From NCBI GenBank assembly GCA_965649825.1, contig OZ287710.1, positions 186,001-250,000 of the forward strand: a stretch of DNA of 64,000 bases. Reading direction: 5' to 3'. The notes under the pieces are model-generated. The model did not search any database. It was given only the letters and a program-made list of their open reading frames with translations, and had not been told where the DNA came from. The stretch is from Penicillus capitatus. Lineage: Eukaryota; Chlorophyta. Each line of letters opens with the position of its first letter. Positions within the stretch are counted from its first letter, which is position 1. Made by a program: the position numbers and the translations under genes. This document shows, piece by piece, positions 35,040 to 47,547 of the stretch.

Positions 35040-35176
35040 AATACACGACGATCTGCGACAGATAACATCGGGTTAGCAAAGATAGATCGCCCGACAAGCG
35101 CAACGTTTGGTGGGCCTTACAACGAAAAAGACATAGAGCTTTTCAACCAGAGTCCACATGATGAAAGGAGAGTGCT

Positions 35177-35545
35177 TTAGAAATCAACTTCGCGACTTGA
35201 TCTGCAAAAACAAAACTCTGCATATGGAATATTTTCGCCGCTTAAATACTCGAGCGCGGTGAACACATCTTCAACGCCGTTTCCTGGCCGTTCTCTCGTG
35301 CTGAGAAGTTCGCAGTGCTGTATGCGCCTAGCGTATCGCTGCTGGACAGCTGCATGTTTGCCGAGTTTGCGGATCCCGCGAGAACCACACGATGGATGAC
35401 GTGGCGCGACGCATGCAAAGCCCTTCGCTGAGGTGTCCCTTGATTGGCCCTGTTCGCTAACTTGCCCGTTGTTTCGCTTTTCTTTCCTGCTTTCCACATC
35501 TGAACTGTTGTCGACATCATGGCTAGGAAGACGCCGTTTTTGCAT
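35177..35545 (-). CDS. Unknown 122-residue single-exon ORF
   Basis: ATG at 35545 (MQKRRLPSHDVDNSSDVESR) to TAA at 35177. Basic and Ser/Arg-rich first half, then a more ordered end (EDVFTALEYLSGENIPYAEF). No family recognised, no intron needed. It may be part of a larger unresolved gene, or a chance ORF. Confidence 0.35.
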   Translation of the reverse strand: MQKRRLPSHDVDNSSDVESRKEKRNNGQVSEQGQSRDTSAKGFACVAPRHPSCGSRGIRKLGKHAAVQQRYARRIQHCELLSTRERPGNGVEDVFTALEYLSGENIPYAEFCFCRSSREVDF

Positions 35546-36935
35546 TCTGGATAAGGTCCTCGATCTTACTTGCAGTGACCGCGATGGAATGCATACAACG
35601 TCTGACAGTCGACACGAGGCAGCCGATCAGCTACTTACCTCGACTTCTAATTCAGTCTTGTGTACGCACAAGCATTCTAGTTTGAATTTCCGTAGAAAAC
35701 GCGAGCGACCGCGTCTTCGAACGACATGATCATGAACTAGACACGGGAAATGATTATGGCCTCACAAGGCAAGAGAGATGTCGAAAGCCCGTTTCAGAAG
35801 GTTATGTACGCTTGGATTATCTCCCTCCCCGTTCGACATCCACTTGGTTCACCGAGGTCACCCATCATCTTGATCATTCGAGTGATGTCTAGAGCTTGTA
35901 TTGGAGAGAAGGGGGGACTCTAGGCACCATTCCTACCTTTGTGTGGCACAGTGACTCTCCAGTCTTGTGTTTCTCTTATCTACCTTCATATCCAAGGGAG
36001 AGTTCACCCGCACAGAGGCAGAACACTCCATTCACAGGACGTATTAAAGAGCTAGGATGCAATGTAAGTCTCGTCCAGCTATTTAACTGGACAACACTGT
36101 CTTGGATATGTTCACAGCTTGTGGAAGTTAGCAATTCAAACATATGGCAAGGAGGATCTCAGTCGAGATCTTGCATGATGACGTCAGCCGGCGGATGTCT
36201 TGTGAACAACAAGACAACGAACAAACAAACCGAAACAAGTGGAAGACAGTGCTCTAAGCGCCACTAATAGATCTCTCACCAAAGGGGTCGACAGAGAAGC
36301 GGACGGAGTCTGCGTCCACGATCCGAACTCTCTTTCAGGCTTCGACCGACCCGCGAACTTTGCTCCTCCGAACATGCGCGGCCAGTTCTGTCCGTCGCTT
36401 TTACAACGACCGTTTAGACAAGCACACACAACTCTCAGAACGAGGACGAAACACTTTGAGGATTCAAATGGAGACAATACCCTCTCCATGCAAACGTTTC
36501 CGTCAACTGCGCCGATGTGGTAACATCACAGAACTCCGCCAGAGAGGGTACACATGTGTGGTCAAGATAACGCAGACATGGTCTTGCTCGGCGACGAGCA
36601 TGGAAATTCGAGATACGTTTATCGCTGCTGGTTGATTTTGAAAGATACCTTTGAGATATCATGCGACATTCTACCGTATCATGGTAAACTCGGTCGGCAA
36701 CAAGGCGACTTCCTGACAAATGGACGGAAATTCCTCTCGCCAATCCTGACCACAAGCGGGAGTTCTTGACATGTTCGCTTGTCATTGCCTCTCAACTTCT
36801 CCACCATGCACGTTTCTTCTCCACTGACCCGAAGCTTCATCTGCAGCGAATGATAAAACGCTGAAATTTGTTTCGCATTCGCACAAGTTCGCTCGCTCTG
36901 TTCAGAGTCTCTTAACGAGAAAGGGCTTTGGAAAA
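35546..36935. other. Gene-free gap
   Basis: About 1.4 kb. Overlapping open frames on both strands (for example 36184-36489 and 36435-36785 on the minus strand) show no recognisable domain or consistent splicing. Confidence 0.55.
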
Positions 36936-39900
36936 ATGCTCGAACTAAAAAGCCAAGAAACACATGGCAGTTCTTGTCGCCGTTGGCGTAAGTCCACTCC
37001 TGAGAGGCGAAGGAATAGATTGAGAGAGACGCTTTCCGCTGTGGAAGCACATGTGTGTCCCACGACAGCATTCCTTTCCTTTCTGCTTCTAACAGTCGCC
37101 CGAGCCACAGCGCCGTCCCAAGGAGAGATCTGGGCCTCTTTTGCGGATCCTCAAATCTCGGCAAGTGAGTCAACGAAACGTCACATCAGCAAACTGCTTT
37201 TTTGACAAATCTGCGTATCATTTCGCTGCGTTTACGCCGCAACGCTTTTTCGCTCCTTGGCTGAATTCACAGAAATGACGTGCGCGTTCTGTTAGAGGCT
37301 CGTGGCTTATCACAGAGAAGATCCCGCGGTCCTACCACAGAAGGTATAAAATGGCAAGCCATACCTTGAGACGGTCCTGACAGTGTATGCGGACAGAATC
37401 GGGATGTCGGCTGACACGAGAGGAGATATCAGATCTGCTGGATGAAGAAACCAGGACATGGTTGGTCGACTCGAGAACACTGGCAGATGTGTCGGATGAC
37501 CTCGGTGTCGTTGTCAACTGCACACAGAAGAATGACATCATTCTTCTAAGCGTCGAAGACGAGATAAGAGCAGCAGCTCGAATCGTCGTGCCTTGGAACC
37601 TCACTCTGAGCTCAAATGTCACATCAACGAGATCCGCCAATGGCATTTTTCCAAAAGCAGACCGAAAAGTTCGGTTCAGATGTCCACCAAAAGACGGAAT
37701 CTTTCACATCAGGTAAGAGCAATGGGAGCACGCATTTTGTCCGTAACGTGACTGACCGTTAAATGTTTGCAGGTCGCATGGTGTGCTCCTCGCCAATCTG
37801 GTCTTTCGAGGATGTTCGTTGGACACGGCAGACGTGTCCATCATCCAGGTTGATGACTGTATTCCAGACAGTTCTTTGGCGAAGATCAGGTTGCATCATA
37901 TGGCATTCAGACAGAACGCGTTCAACGGATCCAGTGGCCTCTCCGTTTCCCACGCATCGTGTTCCTCTGTGGAAATGGTCGACGTTGTATTCGCAAATAA
38001 CACCTGTGGCGATCAGTGCTTTGCGAAACTGGCACAAGAAAATGATCTGAGAGATCTGAGGCTCCGGAGAAACAAAAGATTGTCTGAAGAAAGCACAGCG
38101 TCCTCGCTGATGACATCTCCAAAGGGATCCTCCACGTCGGTCAGCAATTTGATCGCGGGCTTGAATGAACTCTCTGTTATGCGCATCGTGGAAGGAAGCC
38201 TCGAAATGAGGAATGCCGAGATTGAAACCACAAGCGAGTCCGCTCTCTTACTGGATCACGCACAAGGAGTCGTCATCGCCAACAGCTCGTTCCGTAAAAA
38301 CTCGGCCAGACTCTTTGGAGCTGCGATCTTGTCCAACACTACTGAGAGCCTGTCAATATCCAACTGCAGCTTCACGTCGAACATTGCAGAGAACGGAGGC
38401 GCCATCGCCTCTTTCTACAGCAATCTGTCGATCGACGGCTCCTCTTTCCGAGATAATGTCGCCACAGTGGATGCCGGTTCCCTCCTCGTCTCCAATGGAA
38501 CACTGGAGCTACTCTCCTCCATTTTCCAGAACAACACAGCTTTAGTCAATGGAGGTGCCATCTTCCTCACAACCAGCATCTCATCGAGGTTGTCAGCCGT
38601 GCAATGTCACAACAACACAGCCCGTAATGGTGGCTGCCTGAAGACGTCTGCATCCAGAGATCTCGTTGTCCGTAAGTCCGTGCTGTCGAATAACAGTGCA
38701 GATAACGGAGGTGGCATTTACTACGAAGAAGTCTCGGAGAGCAAGATCGTGAACACAGTTTTCGAAGAGAATGTTGCACGCAGTGCAGGTGGAGGAGTGT
38801 TTCTCGTTGCATCTCCTCAGATGGAACTTCATAACTGCACTCTGAAGAACAACACCGCAACGACGGGTGGAGGCTTCGACTGTTGGGCCTCGGAACGTTT
38901 GGTTGTCCGCCGTTGTACACTCTCTGACAACAGAGTATCCTACAATGGAGGCGGGGCAAGGATTCTGGACAACAGCGGCGTTCGCCTAAAGGATGTTGTC
39001 TGGTTAGCGAACAAAGCCCAAGACGTAGGGGGAGGATTACTTGTCGAGAACTCCAGCTTCGAGTCTCAAAGCTGCCGCTATCTGGCAAACTCGGCCATCC
39101 ACGGAGCTGGTCTGGGTATTGCCGATGGAACGGCAGATGTGGATGGAGATACCTTCATTAGGAACGTGGCCAGAGAAGGTGGAGGAGGTCTGACAACAGT
39201 GCAGTCCATCACCACATTGAATAACTGTGTCACATCACAGAATGTCGCCAGTTATGGCGGCGGATTGCATGTACTGCTCAGTACTGCCACGATTCGTAAT
39301 ATGACCTCCACAGAGAACAGGGCCCAGCGAGATGTTGGAGGAGGATTAGCTTGCCATCAAAGCAAAGCCACGATCTTAGACTCGTCATTTTTGTCCAACA
39401 TTGCCGGTGCTGGAGGCGGCATGAATTTAAGAGCCTGCAACGCGACGGCTCGTAATCTAACTATTCGGAACAACGATGGAGGTCAATCAGGAGGAGGAAT
39501 CAGCTGTTCAGGAAAAACTCGGTTCAACCTGTCCGATTCAGTTTTGCAATCAAACACTGCCAGTGACAGTGGGGGCATTTCTGTTCTTGGCGAGACATCG
39601 GCGCGGTTATCGACTTGCATGATTCAGTCTAACAGTGCTGCAGATGGTGGAGCAATGGGGGTTTACAAAAACAGCACAACTGTTCTCGAGAATTCGATGG
39701 TATCGTCCAATCGTGCTGCGAGAATCGGAGGTGCCGTTCGCCTCCATGAAGGAGAACTGATTATTCATGGCGGATCAGTCGCAAACAATGAAGCGGCAGA
39801 GAAAGGCGGCTTTCTATATGGCACTGCATCCAGTATCTTCTCAGCAACAAATAGCTCTCTCCGCGACAACAGAGCTGGCACTGGAGGCTGTCTGTACATT

Positions 39901-42900
39901 CAAAGACAGTCACGAATGTCCTTTCATAACAGTGTCGTCAAGAACAATGAAGCAACGGAAGACGGAGGAGCTGCTTTCTTTGAGGATTCGGAGATGATTG
40001 CAAATGCCAGTATTTTTCGAGGAAACAAGGGCATTGTTGGAGGATCCGTTTCGATGAAGAATTCTAGTCTGCAACTGACAAAGTCCGATTTTGCAGATAA
40101 CAAGGCGACACTTGCTGGAGGATCGATAGCAGCGAAGACAAACAACTCGTTGATCATGTTGGACACATCCTTTTCAAACGACAAAGCAGAGAGTGGCGGG
40201 AGTATTTGGCTCTCTGGATCCAATCTCACGGCTGATGGACTCAGGATGACTGGATGCACAGCCAATGAAACGGGTGGAGGCATCCTGGCGAATGCTTCTT
40301 CCATCTTTCTGTGCTCCGGGTGCAATTTCAAGAAGAATGGCGCAGAAGAACACGGAGGAGCAATTGCTTTTGATTCCTCCGAGCCCCAGTCTTTGGCTCT
40401 GCAACTGAACAACTGTACCTTTGATAAAAACAGTGCCAGTTATGGAGGTGCGGCTCTGGTCTGACAAAGAGCAATTCTCGATGTTGTTGTTATAGGTGCG
40501 GTGCATGTTTCTACGCAACGCCAACCACAAGGGTGTACGCAATCGGATGCCTCTTGCACCTTTGTGGCGTCAACAGGCAACAGCTTCACAGAAAACCGAG
40601 CAAAGACAGCCGGAGGTGCTGTTTTTACAAGGGATCCCAACGTGCTTCGCTATTCTTGCTCGCCTAAGGACACAGCAGTCCCTCCAAAAGTGTACACAAC
40701 AGAGAGACTTGAGAAATTGGATTCGCTGGAATCTGCACAGGATACATGTCCAGAATGGCATGCAAACCAGGCTGATCTATACGGTCCAGACATTGCCTCT
40801 TATGCCAGATCCGTTAGGGGATTTGCCATCGGCGCTGGTCAGACCAATCGTGAAAGACCCATCATAAACAACGAGCTTGTTGCCAGACATCACCGCAGTG
40901 GCGACCCGCTTCCAGTGCTCCTTGTCGAAGTTCTGGACCAGTATGGACAAAGTCCTGCTCTCGGGGAAGGCTATGCATTTGTGCAGACGACCATGTATTC
41001 TCCAAACGATCTCTTTTCTGGAGAGGTGAACATGCCAGTGAACGAGACACGGAAGACCTTTCCGCCAATCGCGGGATTGCAACGTCCAGGTCGATACGAG
41101 CTCCGCATCGACTTCAGTGAATCTGGGCTGGAGTCACTCACCGTCGAGGTCGATGTTCGAGACTGTCAGCTTGGAGAATTTTCCCAAGAAGATGGGATGC
41201 TTTGTGTTCTCTGCAGTGGATCGCAGTACAACTTCGATCCAGATTCATCCACGTGTCGGTCTTGTCCAGAGAACGGGAACTGTACCACGCATGTCATCCA
41301 CCCAAACAGCGGCTACTGGCATCGAACCCCCTGTTCAGAACATGTGCAGCGATGTGTTTCGCGCGATGCGTGTGATTTCGGTGACCGAGAAGATGACTTG
41401 AACACATTGACGCGTGAAATGCACACCTGCAAGATTAGCGAGACGTTGGATAGGGACTATTCTGAAGCTCAGTGCAAAAAGGTGATCTTCTTTTAAACAC
41501 ATTAAATGCCAAGACTGTTGCTTCAGGGATATACGGGTTTGTTATGTGGTGCCTGTGATGCTGGGTATGGACGTTCTTGGTCGTTTGAATGCGTTGAATG
41601 CTACCATGGTTTAGCAACGACGATGCTTCTTGTGGCTTCTCTCTTTATGTTGTTTCTTCTCTCCAGCTTCACCATTCGAAGCAACCTGAATACGACGAAC
41701 TCGGACAGCAGACATGGCTCAACGAATCGAATCAGTCGAAGAAATCGACGCCTCGTCCCTTCGAAGAAAAGAATATCGAAAGACGTTCCAGGAGACTTCG
41801 AAATGATGGAGACGATGGATAGAGAGGACGTGCCAGAAGTTGCCCGTCCAGATCCGCCTGCATCTGCATCGAAGTCTGATCCGACCGTTGCAAAACAGAC
41901 GGTCGTCGAGATATTCAAGGCAAACCCTTTCTCTTGCATACCGTCCATTGCCAGACCTGTGCTGTGTAATAGATCAGCATCAATTTCCTTCAGGTCATCG
42001 CTGCGGCTGCAATCATCAATGTGAACTGGACGAGTTGGATGCGTTCTTTGCTCTTCACAGCAGGTGCTTTCGTGTCTCCTGAGTTTGTCGTGTTGACTGT
42101 ATCGTGTTGGCAGACTTTCTGAGTGGAGCTGCTGATGCAGGACTCGCAGTCTCTGTTGATTGCCTGTTTGATGCGCAGAACGATCCTCACAGATCCGTCA
42201 TGAGGTCTGTCATTCACATTCTCATTCCTTTGGGCGTGTTGGTCTGCTATATTATCTTTTGGATCTTCTTGACTCGGAAGTACGACGAGAACACATGGTA
42301 TTTTGCAAAAAGGCTGCTGCTCAGTTTCTTGGCCGTTGTTTACCTGACTTACGTATCCATCACCAAGACAGCTGTCAACTCGCTTCACTGTATTAAAGTC
42401 TACGATGCCACAGATTTGGACAATGATCATACGGATGCGTATTGGGCACTGGATACTTCCCTGAAATGTTATGAGGGTTCTCATGCTGTTCTTGCTTTGA
42501 CTGTCGGCTGGCCAGTCCTCATCATCTTTTCTTTCGGGCTACCGATCACTTTGGCATACGTCCTGATCAGGCAACGATCTCAGGAACCTGGTCAGAATCC
42601 ATGGCTCGTCGATGCCACTGGGTTCCTGTACCGTGCTTATAAGGAGCGCTTTATTTTCTGGGAATCTATTATCATGCTTAGAAAAGCAATCCTCACCGTC
42701 GTCGTTGCGTTTTCTTATCCGTTAGGAACCAACATACAAGGAATCTTGGCTATTTCTATTCTGGCATTCGCTATCTATATCCATGTTACCTGTCGGCCCT
42801 TTGATAAGCCCTTTGGCTTCTTGAATGCCTTTGAGTCAGCATCTTTGATCGTTTCGCAGCTGACCTTTACCTCTGGCTTGTTCTTTAATGATCATCGTAC

Positions 42901-43183
42901 CTCTGGTGCTGTCAAGATTCTCCTCACACTTTTGTTGTCTATGGCAATCTGCGGACTCTTTCTTGCTTTGTTCTATGCTTTCATTAAATTCGCAGATATC
43001 TATCTGAAAGCTGTCCTTGAAGACGAAGGAATGGAAAATGTTCAAGATTGGGGTACCCTCCGTGTTTTCAGGGTTTTTCTTTTGACGCGTATGATGCAGT
43101 GCTTTCGATGCTTGTATCGCGAACGGAAGGACAAGCCTTCGAATCAGCCGCATCATCCACCAGGTGCTTCTACCAGTGTGTGA
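36936..43183 (+). CDS. Giant Pmp-repeat surface protein with polytopic membrane C-terminus
   Basis: Seven exons give about 1925 residues: 36936-37164, 37397-37712, 37773-40447, 40496-41481, 41527-41958, 41994-42063, 42114-43183; all phases agree. Exon 1 has a hydrophobic signal-like stretch (TTAFLSFLLLTVARATA). Exons 3-4 hold about 25 or more repeats of the chlamydial Pmp type, with GGA or GGG followed some 15-20 residues on by FxxN or NxAxxxGG, predicted to form a beta-helix. Then a Cys-rich region (CVLCSGSQYNF, CRSCPENGNC, GYTGLLCGACDAGYG) and about nine hydrophobic helices (MLLVASLFMLFLLSSF, VLALTVGWPVLIIFSFGLPI, ILLTLLLSMAICGLFLALFY). Many N-x-S/T sites. An alternative start at ATG 37387, behind a TATA-like box (37346-37352), would lack the signal. 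Family is known in several algae and protists; function unknown, surface sensing or adhesion is inference. Confidence 0.82.
37346..37352 (+). promoter_or_regulatory. TATA-like box inside predicted first intron
   Basis: TATAAAA lies 41 bp upstream of an in-frame ATG at 37387. It could drive a shorter transcript of the Pmp-repeat gene lacking the signal-peptide exon, or be chance. Confidence 0.25.
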
Positions 43184-44145
43184 ATCTTCCACATTCGCTT
43201 CAGTGACGAGATTTTTTTTTCACTGAACAAGCAGTGTGTATTTTTTCTTCTTTTTCTTAAACTGCAAATCAAAGAGGCGTCAACTGAATCGCCCATTGCA
43301 TGCTTCAGCCTACATCTTAATTTTTGAAACGTATCTCACGAGTGTCTCTTTTTGCTGTGTCGATGAGTCCTACCAATTTTTGACTCTTGTCGGAATGTCT
43401 AGACGGTTCGGTATTCACACTACCTTTTGAACATGCGGATGATTGAGAAAGAACACCAATTGAATGGCTTGCACAAACCATGTAGAGCTTTGAAACATGT
43501 TTTTACCCTTGCTGGGTATTCTCCCACATTTATCATCCTCCAAAAACGAACGATTGGTTTGAAGATAATCTCTTAACAACAGAGAGTATCTGCTGAAAAG
43601 CACAGTCGCTTTTGTGAATGGCATCGCCTTTTTGGAATGTGTTAGATCTTGTAGCTTCTGCTTTTTTCTATCATGCTTCCGAAGTCTCACGAGTTTCACA
43701 ACAGTTTGTGCGAATCAAGCAGTCTACTTGGTACTGATGAATGTCTTTTTGTCGCTGCAGTGGATGATGAAACATCCAGCTGTAATCAAGCCTTGATTTG
43801 ACGAATACGACGCGTCCCCCCGCCGACGTTCGATCAATCGCGGTCCTGATGCATTGAAGTGCACATTCGAATGCGTGGTTCAGTCATCGCAGCATTCTGG
43901 GTAAAGGAATACGGCTATAGACATTGAATGATCATTTGGACACTCTCTGAACAATGAATTTCCGAAATCAAGAAACGGTGTCCGTATCCAAAGATGAAAT
44001 CGTCTGCTCCGCGTAGCACTGGCTTTCTCATTCCTCCAAAGAGAATGCAGGTGGGATTTCAGATGAGATAATCAAAGGCTTTCACTTGATGATATTGAAA
44101 TAAGTATAATAACCGAAAAATCAAATACAGCGCAGACACTGTGCG
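43184..44145. other. Gene-free gap between convergent genes
   Basis: About 1 kb between the Pmp-repeat gene and the Nup205-like gene. T-rich stretches follow the Pmp stop (around 43210-43260) and may hold its poly(A) signals. No gene recognised. Confidence 0.6.
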
Positions 44146-47100
44146 TCACGCCACACGCCACTTCAAAAAGACACACTTGTATGTTACCTCACCAAGTGGA
44201 ACACTCTGAGCAGCAAAGAACTCCTGGAACTTCACTGCAACACGAGGAAAGACGGATGCAAACAAGTTAAATGGGCGAGAGGTGCAGCGGATGACACAAT
44301 GGACTGTCGATAAGAGCTTTTCTGCATCGTCGACGGGGAGATGAAGGAGGTTAGACGCATTGATATATCACCAGGCAAGGTTTAGAATTTAAAAATTAAA
44401 TCTTTGGCTGTAAACAGCACCCAGTCCTCTGAACAAGGATACTTGTACATCTGGATCTAGCGCATTCATGGATTCGGGCGAAGAGCCAAAAAGCTGACGG
44501 GCCACCTCGACAGCAGCGATCTGAACAGACGAAGGCAAACTGTCATCGATCGTACACAGCACAGCTCTTGTGAATTCTTTCGCAGCCATCAACGTATCTT
44601 TGAACGTTCGATATCCTCCAGCAGGATACTCAAGATGTCGCTCTGCTTCAAAGATCGCCAGGATAAGCTCCAAGAGTGCAAGAGTGGTCTGATTGGTGGC
44701 AAGGGAGGTGAAGGAATACGAATTGCGCTCGTTATAGATCTTCATCGCACATGCATGCATCGCATTATAAATGTGCTGTTGGCCTGGAGAAGACACCCAG
44801 TCCTTGAAGAGCGTGAAATGTGGCGTGGCTCACCAAGGATGTCATGAAGGACACAGAGACCTGGTGTGAGGTTCATTGAAGAAGAGGAACGGAAAGTGTC
44901 GATGTCAATGCGCTCCAGGCATATTAAGAAATGCTCAAATACAACAGCAGACAGCTCCCAGAACTGATCTCCGTCAGCAAATCGCAGGTTTCTCCATATG
45001 GCATCGAGCAAGTAATCCCTGCAGAAGAGCGTGACTTCAATCATCGCCGTTTCTTTATCAGAGAGAGCATCGGCGTAGTGCAGCAGAGAATTAATCATTC
45101 GAATCGTGCTGATGGTGCATGTGTAGTTGCCAATAGGAGCCTCAATTGACGTCAGTTGAGAGTGCAGATAGTACCTGCTGTCCAAAGTGCATCGATTTAT
45201 CCACAAGCATAGATTGTTACCGATTGACGCGGCGTTCATCGTCCGGCTTGGCAAAGAGGCCAGTACACTTTAGGTTTCTCAGCAGAATCTCGGCAATGCC
45301 TGGACATCTAGCCAGTCCTGCGAGGGCCTCGCAGCATCCAGCCTGCCAAACAAATCATCACTCATTGGATGTGTGAGAATGCAGACTTTGAGTTCTGGAG
45401 GCACAGGTTTGCAGAATATGAACAGAATAATGTGCATCAGTTTTTCGTTTCGCAGAATGGCTCTGAATTCAACATCCACTTGACTGATCCTGTTTGCCAC
45501 CAGAGCAGGCGCTCCTTCTTGGAAGAGCTTGCCAAGTAGACGCATGTAGGCAGCAAAGCCTTCGAATTCGTCTGGACTGACACTATGACGGCTCGTGCCT
45601 GAGGATTTGATGAGGGCATCACAGAGACTCATGAGGCTGCCCAAGATAAAATCCCAGGAGATGTATTTGTAGCCATCTTTCGGGACAGAAAACTGATTCC
45701 TGGATCCGGCCACAAACTGATGGAAGATTCGTTCGACTCCTGCTTCGCCCGTTGCCAAGGAGTGAATCACCTTCAGAAACGTCCTCATCACCTAAGTGCA
45801 TCCCAATTCAACGGACAACACAAAAAAGCTGAACAGCTGGATTCACGTGGACAGAACGCTGAAGGAGTTGGGATTCTGGTATCCAAGCGAGGAACTCTGA
45901 AGCGTTTTCGGCGTGGGGCATGATGATCACATCGGGGCATCTCTGAAGCACTAGTGCCAGGCATTCCATCAACGAACAGTAGTCGTCTCCATTCTGCTCA
46001 GGCGATCCGTTTTCGATCAAATGGATCGTGTTTCGATGCAGCAGATGGTTTGACCGCAGCAACGCTCTAGAACAATACCCAGTCTGTCTGTGGTGACTGT
46101 GTGAAGGAATGGGCATACTTGGCTTCCATGTCGAAAAACATGATAAGCAGTCGACATAGGACTTCCAAACAAAGACCTTGGTCCTTTGTGCTGAAATTTT
46201 GGAGGAAGATTCGGTCCGTCAGGATTTGAGACAGGGCACGGAATACACCAACTTTGAGGCAGACTTCAAGCTTTCCTTTATACTCTTCTCTCCGTTCCCG
46301 GTTATAACGTATCTGAAGCAAGGCATAGCCAAACTGCAGCACCAATCTCATTGGATCCTTGATATCTGGCGTCCCTACAAGTGCAATGGCTATGAAAATG
46401 AAATAAGATCAGATACGTGCAGTGAAAGTAATCGGCCAACGCTGCAGATTGTGATAATCCTCGGGCCAATCGCTCCAAGAGAGACTCGTCTGTGTTCTCA
46501 TCCGCTCGGACATCCGATTCCTCTGGCAGGAATGCCTGCAAGGTGGCAAACATGGTGACCCGTGCACTTTCCCAGAATGCCTCCGATGCATCTCCTACGT
46601 ACACACGTTTCAGTTCTCTTGCATAACGGTCTCTTCTCAGGACGTGTTTTGATGAACGATGCAGCATCGAATACGGGAAGCAGATTCTCCATCGCCGTCA
46701 AGGAGATACGCGGTTTCAGTCGAAGGGCATAGAGCAAACACACGGAGAGGAGATATCGGTTGTCGGATCGCTGAAACACAGCAGGCATCGACAGCAAGGG
46801 CTGGAAGATGTCACACATCTCACAGTCGAGAATTGCATAAGCACATCGATACCTTGAGTTGTTGAACGAGCAGTCCGATCAGGCCCATCCCCTCCGGCGT
46901 CGAATACGTCAGAAGGCGTTGATTGATACGTCGACTCAGCGCTTTCCCTGGATGTTCCTCCGGTTGGCGCGCGTCTATTTCGAGAGTACTCCAGAGAAAG
47001 GAGAGGACTGACGCCTCGCCTTCGCCGAGATAAGGCACCTGAGAGTATCGTTTATTGGAAAGGATCTAGAATGTGCGACCAGACCTGCAGATCATTGGCG

Positions 47101-47146
47101 CGGAAGACGGCAGTGACGAAATTTCGAAGAGTGTCGTCGCCGGGCA
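44146..47146 (-). CDS. Nup205/Nup192-like nucleoporin, short form
   Basis: Alpha-solenoid scaffold nucleoporin of the inner ring. Start ATG 47146 (MPGDDTLRNFVTAVFRANDL), then YSTPEGMGLIGLLVQQLK, YLLSVCLLYALRLK, CSLMECLALVLQRCPDVII, YISWDFILGSLMSLCDALI, FEGFAAYMRLLGKLFQEGA, LFIFCKPVPPELKVCILTHP (Nup205 has a WFPDIEPLF...VPPYLKGALR-like block here) and IEAPIGNYTCTISTIRMINS (family: YPSTISFLNLLN). At least eight introns. The frame runs past 44389 through a further exon (LLHLPVDDAEKLLSTVHCVI) to a TGA at 44146. The total is roughly 900 residues, about half of a usual Nup205, so the C-terminal half is absent, encoded elsewhere or diverged. Confidence 0.7.
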
Positions 47147-47547
47147 TGATGGCCAGCAAAAACGATCGCAACGACGTAATGCTTCAAGATTACATCAATG
47201 ATGCCGGGCTTAGGAAGTCTCTGTACAGACAGACACTGGCTGTGACAAATACTTCGCTTTTATGACGAGCGGCCAGCCTTTGCTGGTCCCGGAGGGAGTT
47301 TGGACACATTGATCACACGTAGATACAGGAATTCTGTGATCAACGAGAGGAAAAGAACACATTCATCCACACTACTTGACCAAACAGCTACACACCCCAC
47401 ATTCTTAAGTATCGAAGAAAAAACACAAGATTCTTAGAATTAAAGATGCACAAGAAATGACATACCCACACTAATCACAGTTCCTACTAACCCGTCCCTT
47501 CAGGAGGAAAGAGGTAATTATCCTTGGGGAACGTGTGTATGCTGACA

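Noticed and set aside
36184-37173. Long minus-strand open frames overlapping the first Pmp-gene exon
   Set aside because: They lack conserved motifs, and the plus-strand exon with a signal-like helix splices in phase with the Pmp-repeat frame.
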